Shown one piece after another: positions 55,257 through 64,000 of a DNA stretch of 64,000 nt. The stretch is taken from NCBI GenBank assembly GCA_035771175.1, contig CM069594.1, positions 18,180,770 to 18,244,769 on the forward strand, in the 5' to 3' direction. How positions within the stretch are numbered: the first letter of the stretch is position 1; every line of letters begins with the position of its first letter. The notes beneath the pieces are model-generated. The model ran no database searches. It was not told the origin of the DNA and saw only the letters and a list, made by a program, of their open reading frames with translations. The translations under genes were made by a program, and so were the position numbers. This DNA is from Paratinospora sagittata (taxonomy: Eukaryota > Streptophyta > Magnoliopsida > Ranunculales > Menispermaceae).

Positions 55257-57440
55257 ATGCGCGAACTGCGTAGCGGAGTACGTCGAGGCCGTGCTCCGGT
55301 CGTAGATCAGCCGCAGAAACCGCGGGGTCGAGGCGGAGGGAGGAAATCGGAGCCCTTGGTCGGAAACTACATAAGAACTAGAGCTGCAGTCGCGAAGGAA
55401 GCGGCGAGAAACCAGGTGGCGGTTGCTGCCGGCAGCGGTGGTAGTGGTGGTGCAGAGGAGGAGGCGGCGGCAGCGGTGAGGCCGAGGACGAGATTGGATG
55501 CGGCGAGGAATCGTGCGAAGGCGGCTGCGATGATCGTGTTTTCGGACAAGAACGGTGAATCGGGAGGTGGTTCCGATCAGTTGAGAGAGATTCAGGGAGA
55601 GATTCCTCGGAAAGATATGATGGGAGATGACAGTGGTGGTTTGAGTGCTAACAAGGCTGGAGGCCAGGAAGAAGAAGGCAACACTGCTCCTTTTCCTGAA
55701 AGGGAAACTGATTTGCTTGAACGAAGTAACAAAAAAGTTAAGATGAATGTGGATGGAGTGGAAGCGGATTTGTCGCCGATGGCGGACGTAAGTATGGTGG
55801 AGGAGACTCAGGCATGCAAGGAGAATGCTGAGGGGAATGGGATGTTCGCCCCCTTGCCCACATTTAGAGACAAACTTTTGGGCTATACGGGACGGATGGA
55901 TGATGGTGAGACGTCCGATGACGAATGGACCTCAGATGATGAAGGAGAGATGGGGGCTGAGGAGTCCGGGTCCGAGTGTCCAGTCATTCACATATCTAAG
56001 GAGGAGAAGAGGCGCTTACGTCGCCCATGGAGACAGACACTTATTATCAAATTGTTGGGCAGAACAATTGGATTTACATTCCTGTTACGTAAGATTAAGG
56101 CCTTATGGCGTCCGAAGGCTCCTATTGAATTAGTTGCTATTGATCAAGACTATTTTCTTGTCAAGTTTGCCTCCAAGGAGGATTATGAGTATGCAAAATT
56201 TGAGGGCCCTTGGATGATCTTTGATCATTATCTGACAGTGCGGCAATGGCATCCTAATTTTGATCCGGGGCAGGAGAACATGGATAGATTGTTGGTGTGG
56301 GTGCGAATCCCTTGTCTCCCAATTGAATACTATGACTATGACTTCCTCATGAAAGTAGGGGCGCGTATTGGTCGTCCGGTGAAGATTGATGATGCAACAA
56401 GCACCGTCTCTAGGGGGAAGTTCCCGCGTATATGTGTGGAGGTAGATATAACCAAGCCACTTCTATCTAAATTCACTTTGCGACGCCGGGTTCGACGGAT
56501 TGAATACGAGGGGATCCATTTAATTTGCTTTGATTGTGGATGTTATGGGCATCGGAAAGATGCGTGTCCAAAGAATGAGGGCCAAGAGACGCCTCATCAC
56601 GGTGGACCGGTGGAAGTGCTGGCCGGAGATGTTAGAGATGTGGTCGGAGTTCAAGCTAGGCCGGCTGAGCCTCCGGTGAATCAGGAAATAACCGAAAGTT
56701 ATGGGCCATGGATGTTGGCTTCTAGAAGATCTCGTAGAGGTATGACCAAAACTGAAAATGGAAAGAGTGGGAGAGCTGGACGTGATTCTCGGGATATGCC
56801 ACTGATTGGTGCTAAACAAAATGCTAGCTTTCAGCAACATATTTCTCGGTATGCGGCATTAGCGGTTGAGGATAATCTTGAGGAAAATATTGATAGGGAT
56901 CAACGAGATGGGCCGCATCTTGATAAGGATATTGGCGTGCACAGGGGCCCAGGGATATCACTTAATGACTATGTCAAGAGTAAAGGGAGAAGGCCCAATA
57001 TGCAAATAAATACTAAGGAAGTGGATAATGGCCCAAGCACTCAAGTGGCTGTAGAGACCAGCAATGCGGTTCGAATAAAGAAGAATTTACTGACTCGTGA
57101 CATCACTTCTATCTCTTCTCAGTCCAAGCAAGCTGCCGCTGCGGAGGAACATATTGTGGTGCGTGGGTCCAATAGAGGTCAGCTGATCTCTCGATCGGTG
57201 GTCTCTCATCCCCAGCATCAGGTTGAGAACATGGAGGGTATTCATCCTACAATTAATTCGATACCAGAACATCATCAAGATCCTCCTATTGTGGTGGAAT
57301 CTGGGCATGTTCCTGCTATTGGTAGGCGGGAACTTGGTGGAACAAAAGCTAATCTGGTGGGGGTGCATAACGAAGCTCCTAGTGACAAGGATGAATCGCT
57401 TGGGAGGATGGATATTGTTGATGGAGGGTCCTCCTCTTAA
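55257..57440 (+). CDS. LINE ORF1 protein (727 aa, DUF4283 and CCHC knuckle)
   Basis: ORF1 of plant L1 elements binds element RNA and forms the ribonucleoprotein. The N-terminal 110 residues are basic and A/G-rich (MRELRSGVRRGRAP). An acidic region with DDGETSDDEWTSDDEGE lies near residues 216-235. The DUF4283 domain runs from about 254 (RRPWRQTLIIKLLG) to 415 with FVKFASKEDYEYAKFEGPW-type code and LVWVRIPCLPIEYYD. A zinc knuckle CFDCGCYGHRKDAC sits at 424-437. The remaining 290 residues are low-complexity and variable. The start at 55257 is the first ATG of the frame. Translation of ORF2 would need re-initiation or reading after the 35-bp gap. Confidence 0.9.
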   Translation: MRELRSGVRRGRAPVVDQPQKPRGRGGGRKSEPLVGNYIRTRAAVAKEAARNQVAVAAGSGGSGGAEEEAAAAVRPRTRLDAARNRAKAAAMIVFSDKNGESGGGSDQLREIQGEIPRKDMMGDDSGGLSANKAGGQEEEGNTAPFPERETDLLERSNKKVKMNVDGVEADLSPMADVSMVEETQACKENAEGNGMFAPLPTFRDKLLGYTGRMDDGETSDDEWTSDDEGEMGAEESGSECPVIHISKEEKRRLRRPWRQTLIIKLLGRTIGFTFLLRKIKALWRPKAPIELVAIDQDYFLVKFASKEDYEYAKFEGPWMIFDHYLTVRQWHPNFDPGQENMDRLLVWVRIPCLPIEYYDYDFLMKVGARIGRPVKIDDATSTVSRGKFPRICVEVDITKPLLSKFTLRRRVRRIEYEGIHLICFDCGCYGHRKDACPKNEGQETPHHGGPVEVLAGDVRDVVGVQARPAEPPVNQEITESYGPWMLASRRSRRGMTKTENGKSGRAGRDSRDMPLIGAKQNASFQQHISRYAALAVEDNLEENIDRDQRDGPHLDKDIGVHRGPGISLNDYVKSKGRRPNMQINTKEVDNGPSTQVAVETSNAVRIKKNLLTRDITSISSQSKQAAAAEEHIVVRGSNRGQLISRSVVSHPQHQVENMEGIHPTINSIPEHHQDPPIVVESGHVPAIGRRELGGTKANLVGVHNEAPSDKDESLGRMDIVDGGSSS

Positions 57441-57475
57441 AGTCGTGCCTGTCAATTTTTTGGTCTTCGGTAGGG

Positions 57476-60400
57476 GTGGGTAACCTATTTTATCTTGTTT
57501 TTATGGATTTTATGATCTGGAATTGTCAAGGGGCGGCTTCGAAGGAGTTCCACCGTTCCCTGAAAGACCTGCTTAAGATGCATAAACCAGGCATATTGGG
57601 GTTGTTAGAGCCCAAAGTGAGTGGATCTCAGGCAGATTTTCTCTGTAAAAAGCTGGGATTTGATGAATGGGTCCGGGTAGAATCATTGGGTTTCAGTGGT
57701 GGTATTTGGGTGTTCTGGCATAGTTCTTGTCAAATAAATATTATTGCTACTCATCCCCAGTTTATCCATATGAGGGTTCGGGATAGTAGTATGCATCAGT
57801 GGTTGTTATCTGTTGTTTATGGTAGTCCTACAGCCAGCCTGAAGAAGCTGTTATGGAGGGATCTTAATAAGAATGTTTTTGATACGAGTGAGCCTTGGAT
57901 TATTGCGGGTGATTTTAATGCGGTGGTATGTTCCGAAGAAGTTAGTAGTGGGAATGCTGTGGCTCATCATGGCAGCTCTGGCTTTGGGGATTGGATTTTT
58001 GATCATGATTTGTTGGACATGGGATTTTCCGGACAAGCCTATACTTGGAGTAGGGGTATAGGGGATCAGTTTAAGGGAGCTCGCCTGGATAGAGTTTTAT
58101 GTAATTTAGCTTGGAGGCATATGTTTGAGGACGCTAGAGTGATTCACCTTCCTAAACATCACTCCGACCATGTTCCTATCTTGGTTCGTTTAAAGGGTTC
58201 AAGTGCCACTGTGAGGCCAACGCAGTTTAAATTTCAGGCAGCTTGGCTGACTCATCCGGGATTTTACAATGTCATTAAGGAGAATTGGAGTCGTGACCGA
58301 TCGTTGGATACAAATAATCGGCATATAGCCTCGGTTCTTACTTCATGGAATAGTACCGAGTTTGGGAGTATTTCTAGGAGGAAGAAGAGGCTCTGGGCGA
58401 GACTTGCAGGCATTCAACGTGTCTTATCTAAACACCCTACACACCGTATCCATCTTTTGGAGTCTAAGCTTAAGAAGGAGCTGGACCTTGTTCTGTATCA
58501 AGAAGAACTTTCGTGGTTTCAGAAATCTAGAGCCGACTGGATCCTTTCGGGTGACCGCAATACCAAGTTCTATCACGCTACTACAGTCATTCGTCGGAGT
58601 AGGAATGTCATTGGGAGGTTAAAAGGTGCAGATGGAAATTGGGTTTCAGATTCAGCTCAGTTGAAGCATCTAATTCAAGATTTTTATACCAGGTTATTCT
58701 CAAAAGAACCTTGTGGGGATATGTCTGATTTTCCTAAAGGGGGTTTTCCAATTCTAGATGGTGCTGTCATGGCAAGGATTCATCAGCCCTTTGAGATTGA
58801 AGAGATTCGTCAGGCTTTATTTGATATGGCTCCCTTCAAAGCGCCAGGCCCGGATGGTTTTCATGCAGGTTTTTATCAACGCCTCTGGCCTACAGTGGGG
58901 CCTTCTGTCTACAAGCTTGTTCAAGACTTTTGGGCGTCAGGAAAGCTTCCAGATGGGATCAATGATACTCTGTTGGTATTAGTACCGAAGGTTCAGCATC
59001 TTGAATTATTGACCCAGCTTAGACCTATAAGTCTCTGCAACGTGGGCTATAAACTGATTACAAAAGCTATGACAAATAGGCTAAAGATGATCCTCCCTAG
59101 TCTTGTCTCTCCCAACCAAAGCAGCTTTGTTCCTGGTCGCCAAATTACAGATAATGTCATTGTGTATCAAGAAGTCCTTCATTCAATGAGAACTAAGAAG
59201 AGCGGTGTTTCTCATATGGCAATTAAGATTGATCTTGAAAAGGCCTATGATCGATTATCTTGGGATTTTATTGAAGACTCGTTGAAGGAGATTGGTCTTG
59301 GTGATGGGTGGATCCGAAATGTGATGCATTGTGTCTCTTCCTCTAGGATGTCGATTGTCTGGAATGGGGATCTTTTGGATTGTTTCTCCCCTGAGCGCGG
59401 AGTTCGGCAAGGGGATGCAATTTCGCCTTATCTTTTTGTTCTGTGTATTGAAAGATTGGGTCATTTGATTAATGGGGCAGTGGAGCGAAAGGAATGGAAA
59501 CCCATACAACTTTCTCGTAATGGTCCTTCTATCTCCCACCTTTTCTTTGCAGATGATATGGTTTTGTTTGCGGAAGCATCTACCGAGCAGATAAAGGTTA
59601 TTATGAAGTGCCTGGATTTATTTTGTGCGTGCTCGGGCCAAAGAGTTAACTACCAGAAATCTCATATATTTGTATCTCACAATGTGGAGCTTGCGGTGGC
59701 TCAAGACATATCTACTATCTCTGGTATCCCCCTTACGGACAACCTGGGTCGGTATCTTGGTGCTCCCTCCATTCATGGGAGGGTCCGACCTGCTGACTTT
59801 CAGTACATCATTGAGAGAGTGACTACTCGATTGGAGGGGTGGAAGACAAAATTCTTGTCCTTTGCGGGTAGATTGGTTCTAGTTAAATCGGTGCTTAACT
59901 CTATTCCCATGTACGTCATGCAGACTATGGTATTACCAATAGGGGTGTGTAATACCATTGATAAATTAGTTCGACGTTTTCTATGGGGAGGGTCTAATGA
60001 GAAGCAGGGCGTCAACCTCATTAAGTGGGAAATCATCATCAAACCTATGGAGGACGGTGGTCTTGGCATTAAGAGTATGGCTCACATGAACTTGGCTTTT
60101 TTAGCCAAATTGGGATGGAGACTAATTACAGATAAGAATAGCTTTTGGGCCAGAGTTGTTTCCATGAAGTATCTGCATCGGGAAGCTACTATTGATAGGT
60201 TGCAGCCTAAGAATGGGGCTTCCAATGCGTGGCGGGGCATTGTTAAAGCCTCGCCTATTTTACGTAGCGGGGTGCGGGCTCTACTTCGTAATGGTAAGGA
60301 CACTCTTTTTTGGCTTGATACATGGGTAGGTGAAGTGGCCTTAATCAATATGAAAATGCGGGATTTGAGTTTGGTGGAGATGTATAGGCCTGTCTCAAGC

Positions 60401-61630
60401 TATTGGGTGAAGGGCTCAGGGTGGGACTGGAATGCTCTATCAGGTTTACTCCCTTTTGAGGTTGAAAATAAACTTGCTGCTGTGCTCTTATGGGATGAGG
60501 AGGAGGTTGCAGATGACATATGTTGGGGAGCTTCTAAGAGTGGCATATTAACGGTGACCTCTGCTTATACTATTTCTACTGGCACTATTATAGGAGATCC
60601 TAATTCCCTTTGGAGGATGATTTGGAAGCTTAAAGCTCCTCAAAGATGCAAGACTTTTTTGTGGATGGTTGCGCATCGAAAGATCATGTGCAATGCTGAG
60701 CGGATGAAAAGGGGTTTCACCATGGCATCTGACTGTATTGAATGTGTGGGATGTATCGAGGATGTTGATCATATTTTTCGAAATTGCTCTAGAGCCGTGC
60801 AATTATGGAAGCGTCTATTGCAGCCAGTTGAGTATCATCTTCAGAGCAATTTGGATTTCCAAAGCTGGCTTGCTCATAATCTTGCTGGCGTTAATGATTG
60901 TAATGTTGACTATGACTGGGCTTCCTACTTTACAGTTGCCGTGTGGGCTCTTTGGAAATGGAGGAATGATTTAGTTTTTCGTAATCTTCGTTTTCACTTC
61001 GAGTATAGCATGGCTTGGCTTAAAGGGCAAGTGGCTGAAATCATTCATGCTTTTCGAGCCAAAGTGGCGGTCCATGGTGCTGGACTGATAGAGAGGGTGA
61101 AGATGGTAGGCTGGTGTGCTCCCAACCATGGTTGGACTAAGCTTAATACTGATGGATGTCTTAAGAAAGCTTCATCGCGAGCAGGGGGTGGCGGTCTTCT
61201 CCGTGACTATTGTGGTATGTGGTTGAGGGGGTTTGTGGCTAATATTGGGTCTTGTACTGCAACTGAAGCTGAATTATGGGCTGCTGTTCATGGCCTACGT
61301 CTTGCTTGGGATGAGGGTCATCGTTCTATAGTCTTCGAAACAGATTCGGCTATGGTGGCTGGTTGGTTAAAATGCAACAGTATGCCGCAGCTTAGCCTTT
61401 CCAACTTGGTAAATGAGTGTAGAAGACTCCTTCAGAGAGATTGGATAGTTCAAGTTGAGCATATTTATAGAGAAGGTAATAGAGCAGCAGACTATTTGGC
61501 TACTGAGGCTTTGAAGTTCAATCGGGGAGTGTGTATCCTGTCTTCCCCTCCCCGTGGGTTATTCAATATTTTGAGGGAAGATGCAACTGGGGTTACTTGG
61601 CCTAGGAAAGTTCGAGATGTAGTGTGCTAG
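57476..61630 (+). CDS. LINE ORF2 (1384 aa): endonuclease, RT, zinc region, RNase H
   Basis: The N-terminal apurinic-type endonuclease has FMIWNCQGAASKEFH, GLLEPKVSG, GDFNAV (D146) and SDHVPI (D231-H232). Reverse transcriptase follows with [42 protein letters not shown] (D586), GVRQGDAISPYLFVLCIERL and FFADD (catalytic D693-D694). The zinc-binding region contains LKAPQRCKTFLWMVAHRK and CIECVGCIEDVDHIFRNC (from C1087). A C-terminal RNase H has LNTDG (D1226), TEAELWAA (E1264), ETDSA (D1290) and NRAADYLA (D1339). Length and order are those of plant L1 elements with an RNase H. No disruption is visible. The protein nicks genomic DNA and copies the LINE RNA at the nick. An in-frame ATG at codon 10 is an alternative start. 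Confidence 0.94.
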   Translation: MGNLFYLVFMDFMIWNCQGAASKEFHRSLKDLLKMHKPGILGLLEPKVSGSQADFLCKKLGFDEWVRVESLGFSGGIWVFWHSSCQINIIATHPQFIHMRVRDSSMHQWLLSVVYGSPTASLKKLLWRDLNKNVFDTSEPWIIAGDFNAVVCSEEVSSGNAVAHHGSSGFGDWIFDHDLLDMGFSGQAYTWSRGIGDQFKGARLDRVLCNLAWRHMFEDARVIHLPKHHSDHVPILVRLKGSSATVRPTQFKFQAAWLTHPGFYNVIKENWSRDRSLDTNNRHIASVLTSWNSTEFGSISRRKKRLWARLAGIQRVLSKHPTHRIHLLESKLKKELDLVLYQEELSWFQKSRADWILSGDRNTKFYHATTVIRRSRNVIGRLKGADGNWVSDSAQLKHLIQDFYTRLFSKEPCGDMSDFPKGGFPILDGAVMARIHQPFEIEEIRQALFDMAPFKAPGPDGFHAGFYQRLWPTVGPSVYKLVQDFWASGKLPDGINDTLLVLVPKVQHLELLTQLRPISLCNVGYKLITKAMTNRLKMILPSLVSPNQSSFVPGRQITDNVIVYQEVLHSMRTKKSGVSHMAIKIDLEKAYDRLSWDFIEDSLKEIGLGDGWIRNVMHCVSSSRMSIVWNGDLLDCFSPERGVRQGDAISPYLFVLCIERLGHLINGAVERKEWKPIQLSRNGPSISHLFFADDMVLFAEASTEQIKVIMKCLDLFCACSGQRVNYQKSHIFVSHNVELAVAQDISTISGIPLTDNLGRYLGAPSIHGRVRPADFQYIIERVTTRLEGWKTKFLSFAGRLVLVKSVLNSIPMYVMQTMVLPIGVCNTIDKLVRRFLWGGSNEKQGVNLIKWEIIIKPMEDGGLGIKSMAHMNLAFLAKLGWRLITDKNSFWARVVSMKYLHREATIDRLQPKNGASNAWRGIVKASPILRSGVRALLRNGKDTLFWLDTWVGEVALINMKMRDLSLVEMYRPVSSYWVKGSGWDWNALSGLLPFEVENKLAAVLLWDEEEVADDICWGASKSGILTVTSAYTISTGTIIGDPNSLWRMIWKLKAPQRCKTFLWMVAHRKIMCNAERMKRGFTMASDCIECVGCIEDVDHIFRNCSRAVQLWKRLLQPVEYHLQSNLDFQSWLAHNLAGVNDCNVDYDWASYFTVAVWALWKWRNDLVFRNLRFHFEYSMAWLKGQVAEIIHAFRAKVAVHGAGLIERVKMVGWCAPNHGWTKLNTDGCLKKASSRAGGGGLLRDYCGMWLRGFVANIGSCTATEAELWAAVHGLRLAWDEGHRSIVFETDSAMVAGWLKCNSMPQLSLSNLVNECRRLLQRDWIVQVEHIYREGNRAADYLATEALKFNRGVCILSSPPRGLFNILREDATGVTWPRKVRDVVC

Positions 61631-61673
61631 TTGTTCTTGCTGGGTATTCCCCCTCTTTTCCTTTCAAAAAAAA

Positions 61674-61745
61674 TATATATATACACGATAAGTTATATAT
61701 GTTTGTAATATATTACATTATATATATAAGGCTTACGAGTGCAGC
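61674..61745 (-). repeat. gypsy 5' LTR, second part after the LINE
   Basis: 'tatatatacacgataag' followed by 'ttatatatg' and 'tatatataaggcttacgag' parallels 49215-49260 of the 3' LTR in mixed order, with decreasing similarity. The remainder of the LTR is missing. Confidence 0.5.
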
Positions 61746-62349
61746 TAATTGAACCACAAAAAATAATTTTCTTTACCATATTCTATTCATACCACAAAAA
61801 ATAATAATACACTATCTTCACCACATCAAAGTCCCCAAAATACCCCTCTCATATTTTAAATTTAACAGCTCCCTCTAACCGCCCTACTACATTCAATTAA
61901 CACTCCACTTTTTCTCATATTTTTAACTCTCAAAACCCTACATCATTACACTCAAAACCTTCAAAATCACTTCCTTCATTGCTATTTTATCATCCTCAAC
62001 AAAAAAACCACTAATTTTGGCATATTTTCGATCATTTTTGGATGAAGATACGAACGGTGCGATTCGAACGTTTCTAGAGGAAAATCTCTAATTCGGTAAG
62101 AGATTTGTTGTTTTTTTTTATTATCTTATTTAACATTTACATCTTCTAAAATGGTATGTATGAGTGTTTTTGTGCGCGAAAAAGTAGAAAATGGTATGTA
62201 TCATATTTAGAGTTCACCCCGATCGGGTCGGACCTGTAATACTGAACTGAATGTTTCGGTTTGGTCGTGAAGACCGTACAGTTATTTTTTTTAAAGTTTA
62301 AATAGTTGTATTTATTTTTTATTTTTTTAAACATGTTTTACATGTAGAA
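61746..62349. other. Upstream region of plant-mobile-domain pseudogene 2
   Basis: AT-rich, C-rich on the plus strand at 61750-62000. A possible first intron donor 'gtaaga' occurs at about 62096. It may be a 5' untranslated region, as the frame that follows begins at the first ATG. Confidence 0.4.
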
Positions 62350-64000
62350 ATGGCAAGAGGAAGATGTGACACTTCATCATCAAGTCAACTAAGTACTTCT
62401 AGGACCCGACCTACTACATCGGCTAGGAGACGACGTGTTGTTGAATCCAATTTGCATAGTACCCGAGAGGATGTGGAGGAAGCTGATGTACAACAAGAAG
62501 AAGAAGAGGTAGATGAATCTACCAGAGAGGATGTTCCGATGGAGGATGCTGGTGAGCCCTGTCTTGGTGGCCCTACTGATACCTCAATCCTCACTAGTTT
62601 TAAGAAACACATTGCCACATTCATATGAAAAAATGAAGTAAGTAATTGTTTGTTTTAATTGCATAGTTCATATATTATTGATGAGGTGTGTATTGATAAT
62701 ACTAATTTTATTTAATCTTTGTTATTTTTTTGTGTTGAAGGAGTGGGCGTTACTTCGGTGTTTCAACCACGACATCAAATTGCATGAGTGGGACTTAAGT
62801 TATCATCCGAAGAAGCAAAGATTGGATGAGATTACTGAGTCATCCGGTTTGAAGCCACTCATCGACTGCACCTGCCCTTTCGCAAACAAAATTCTGATAT
62901 GTGCATTTGTGGAGCGGCGGCAACCGAAGACGAATACATTTCACCTTCAATTTGGTGAAATGACTATCACATTAGATGATGTTGATATGCTACTGAAGAT
63001 CCTAGTCACGGGAAAAACAATCTCGTCACCTCCAGTGGACAATGATGATGCAATCTCGCTACTCATGTAAGCATTGGGAATCTCGTACGCCCAAGCCTAT
63101 GAAGATATCAAAACAGCAAAAGGGCAATCCGTGCGATTGAGTTGGCTTAAAAGACGATTTGGCAAAGCTTTGAGAGACAACATACCTTACGCATCAGTCA
63201 AGTGCACAACGAGGACTTACTTGCTACATTTGTTGGAATGCACGCTATTTGTGGAGAAGTTTGACACACGGGTCTGTGTCACATATTTACATTTGGTGAT
63301 GGACCTGAACGCGGTTAGTTCATACTCATGGGGGGCTGCTTGTTTAGCTTTGTTGTATCGACAGCTTGGGTTCGCCACTCGACATGAAGTTTCTGAAATT
63401 GCAGAGTATCTCACCTTGCTCGAGGTATACTATTCCTTATCTTTTCACTTGGTTTTATACTACTTCTAGCGAAATGGTCATTATACTAACTATTTTTTCA
63501 ATCATTCAGGCTTGGTGTTATGAGCATTTTACATTAGTTCATCCACACCTCAACCCTTCATATACGAACAACCTCCCACGAGCTTGAAGATGAATCCCAA
63601 AAAAAGAATTGGTGATGGGAGACCACCTTGTGCGCATTTTGCGTGAGACACTTGATAACCTGACTTCCGAGGAGGTAATATAATATCTAATTATTACGGT
63701 TTTATAAAGTAAGAAACCTTAGAGTAGTTGGCGTACCTAATTATATTGTATTACACATTTCAGGTTGTTTGAGATCATTATCGAAGTCTGAGGTCGGACT
63801 CTCCCTTCCACGAGATTACTTTTTATACTGGGTGCATCAAGAGCATGGATGTTGTGGAACCTTATCATCCAGACAGGGTCCTTCGTCAACTAGGTTACGT
63901 TCAAACAATTTCACTGTTGCCTCTTCGTCCAGTACACACAATTAGGGGTGAAAGAGCGAAACAATATCAAGTGACGTACACCTTGTATGATCAGACATGG
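62350..64000 (+). pseudogene. Plant mobile domain pseudogene 2 (runs off the window)
   Basis: Exon 1 (62350 to about 62636) starts MARGRCDTSSSSQLSTSR, has an acidic middle and reaches HIATFI, then TGA where TGG is expected. The intron runs gtaagt to ttgaag. Exon 2 reads FNHDIKLHEWDLSYHPKKQ, FVERRQPKTNTFHLQFGEMT and ITLDDVDML. A TAA at 63068 follows, then YAQAYEDIKTAKGQSVRLSW and YSWGAACLALLYRQLGFATR. Later exons give HPHLNPSYTNNLPRA, DSPFHEITFYTGCIKSMDVV and PYHPDRVLRQLGYVQTI. This is the plant mobile domain again, from a lineage different from copy 1. At least four stops, mostly TGG->TGA, inactivate it. Confidence 0.8.

Larger units (their letters stand above)
54183..61673 (+). mobile_element. 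Full-length L1-type LINE with intact ORFs
   Basis: A 7.5-kb element with a 1.07-kb 5' leader, ORF1, ORF2 35 bp downstream, a short 3' tail and eight A at 61666-61673. ATATATATATACACGA occurs at 54167-54182 and again at 61673-61688, a 16-bp duplication. The gypsy LTR continues beyond it ('gataagttatatatg' against 'gataagatatatacg' at 49233). Both ORFs are open and ORF2 retains all catalytic motifs. The 5' leader is balanced in composition, which fits an internal promoter, though no specific promoter element was recognised. A full-length copy with intact ends is uncommon because LINE copies are usually 5'-truncated. Confidence 0.93.

Overview
The window is nuclear DNA of a flowering plant. The evidence is Ty1/copia, Ty3/gypsy, L1-type LINE, RTE, MULE, SINE and MITE sequences with plant-specific signatures (initiator-Met tRNA primer sites, DUF4283 LINE ORF1, plant mobile domain, MuDR transposase), GT..AG intron borders and AT-rich spacers. 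No complete cellular gene was recognised. The picture is repeat-rich, probably heterochromatic sequence built by nested insertion. The species cannot be named from the sequence.

Layout. 1-0.7 kb: LINE zinc-binding/RNase H relic. 0.8-4.6 kb: AT-rich spacer with dispersed repeats. 4.6-11.45 kb: complete young Ty1/copia element (5-bp target duplication, LTRs differing at 2 of 257 sites, one intact 1454-codon gag-pol). Its 3' LTR carries a 1152-bp foldback insertion built of nested palindromes with tRNA-like promoter boxes. 11.5-15.3 kb: spacer with repeats and an exon-like segment. 15.3-16.9 kb: LINE and RTE relics. 17.4-19.3 kb: 179-bp tandem array with a three-unit higher-order period. 19.5-25.8 kb, minus strand: plant-mobile-domain pseudogene, truncated second copia and MuDR transposase N-terminus, joined by insertion and deletion. 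26-34 kb: spacer, LTR and LINE relics, two MITEs and an unidentified two-exon gene fragment. 34-39 kb: deleted third copia, a LINE inserted in the tail of a minus-strand RTE, LTR and MITE relics. 40.5 kb: complete SINE. 41.0-42.6 kb: 1.6-kb solo LTR containing a MITE. 45.4-48.95 kb: MULE transposase C-terminus split by a 2.4-kb solo LTR. 48.95-54.2 kb plus 61.7 kb: degraded minus-strand Ty3/gypsy element. Its gag holds a 184-bp relative of the foldback element, and its 5' LTR is split by a full-length LINE (54.18-61.67 kb) with two intact ORFs and a 16-bp target duplication. 62.3 kb to the end: second, different plant-mobile-domain pseudogene.

Three protein-coding units look intact: the copia gag-pol and LINE ORF1 and ORF2. 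They encode the machinery of two autonomous retroelements that may still be mobile. Most other coding sequence is decayed, often by CAG->TAG, CGA->TGA or TGG->TGA changes, the pattern expected from deamination of methylated cytosine. The least conventional content is the TGTCACACCC foldback family: two members, both with 5-bp target duplications and TG..CA-type ends, one carrying head-to-head tRNA-like Pol III boxes inside palindromes. Coordinates of relics are approximate because reading frames were followed by eye.
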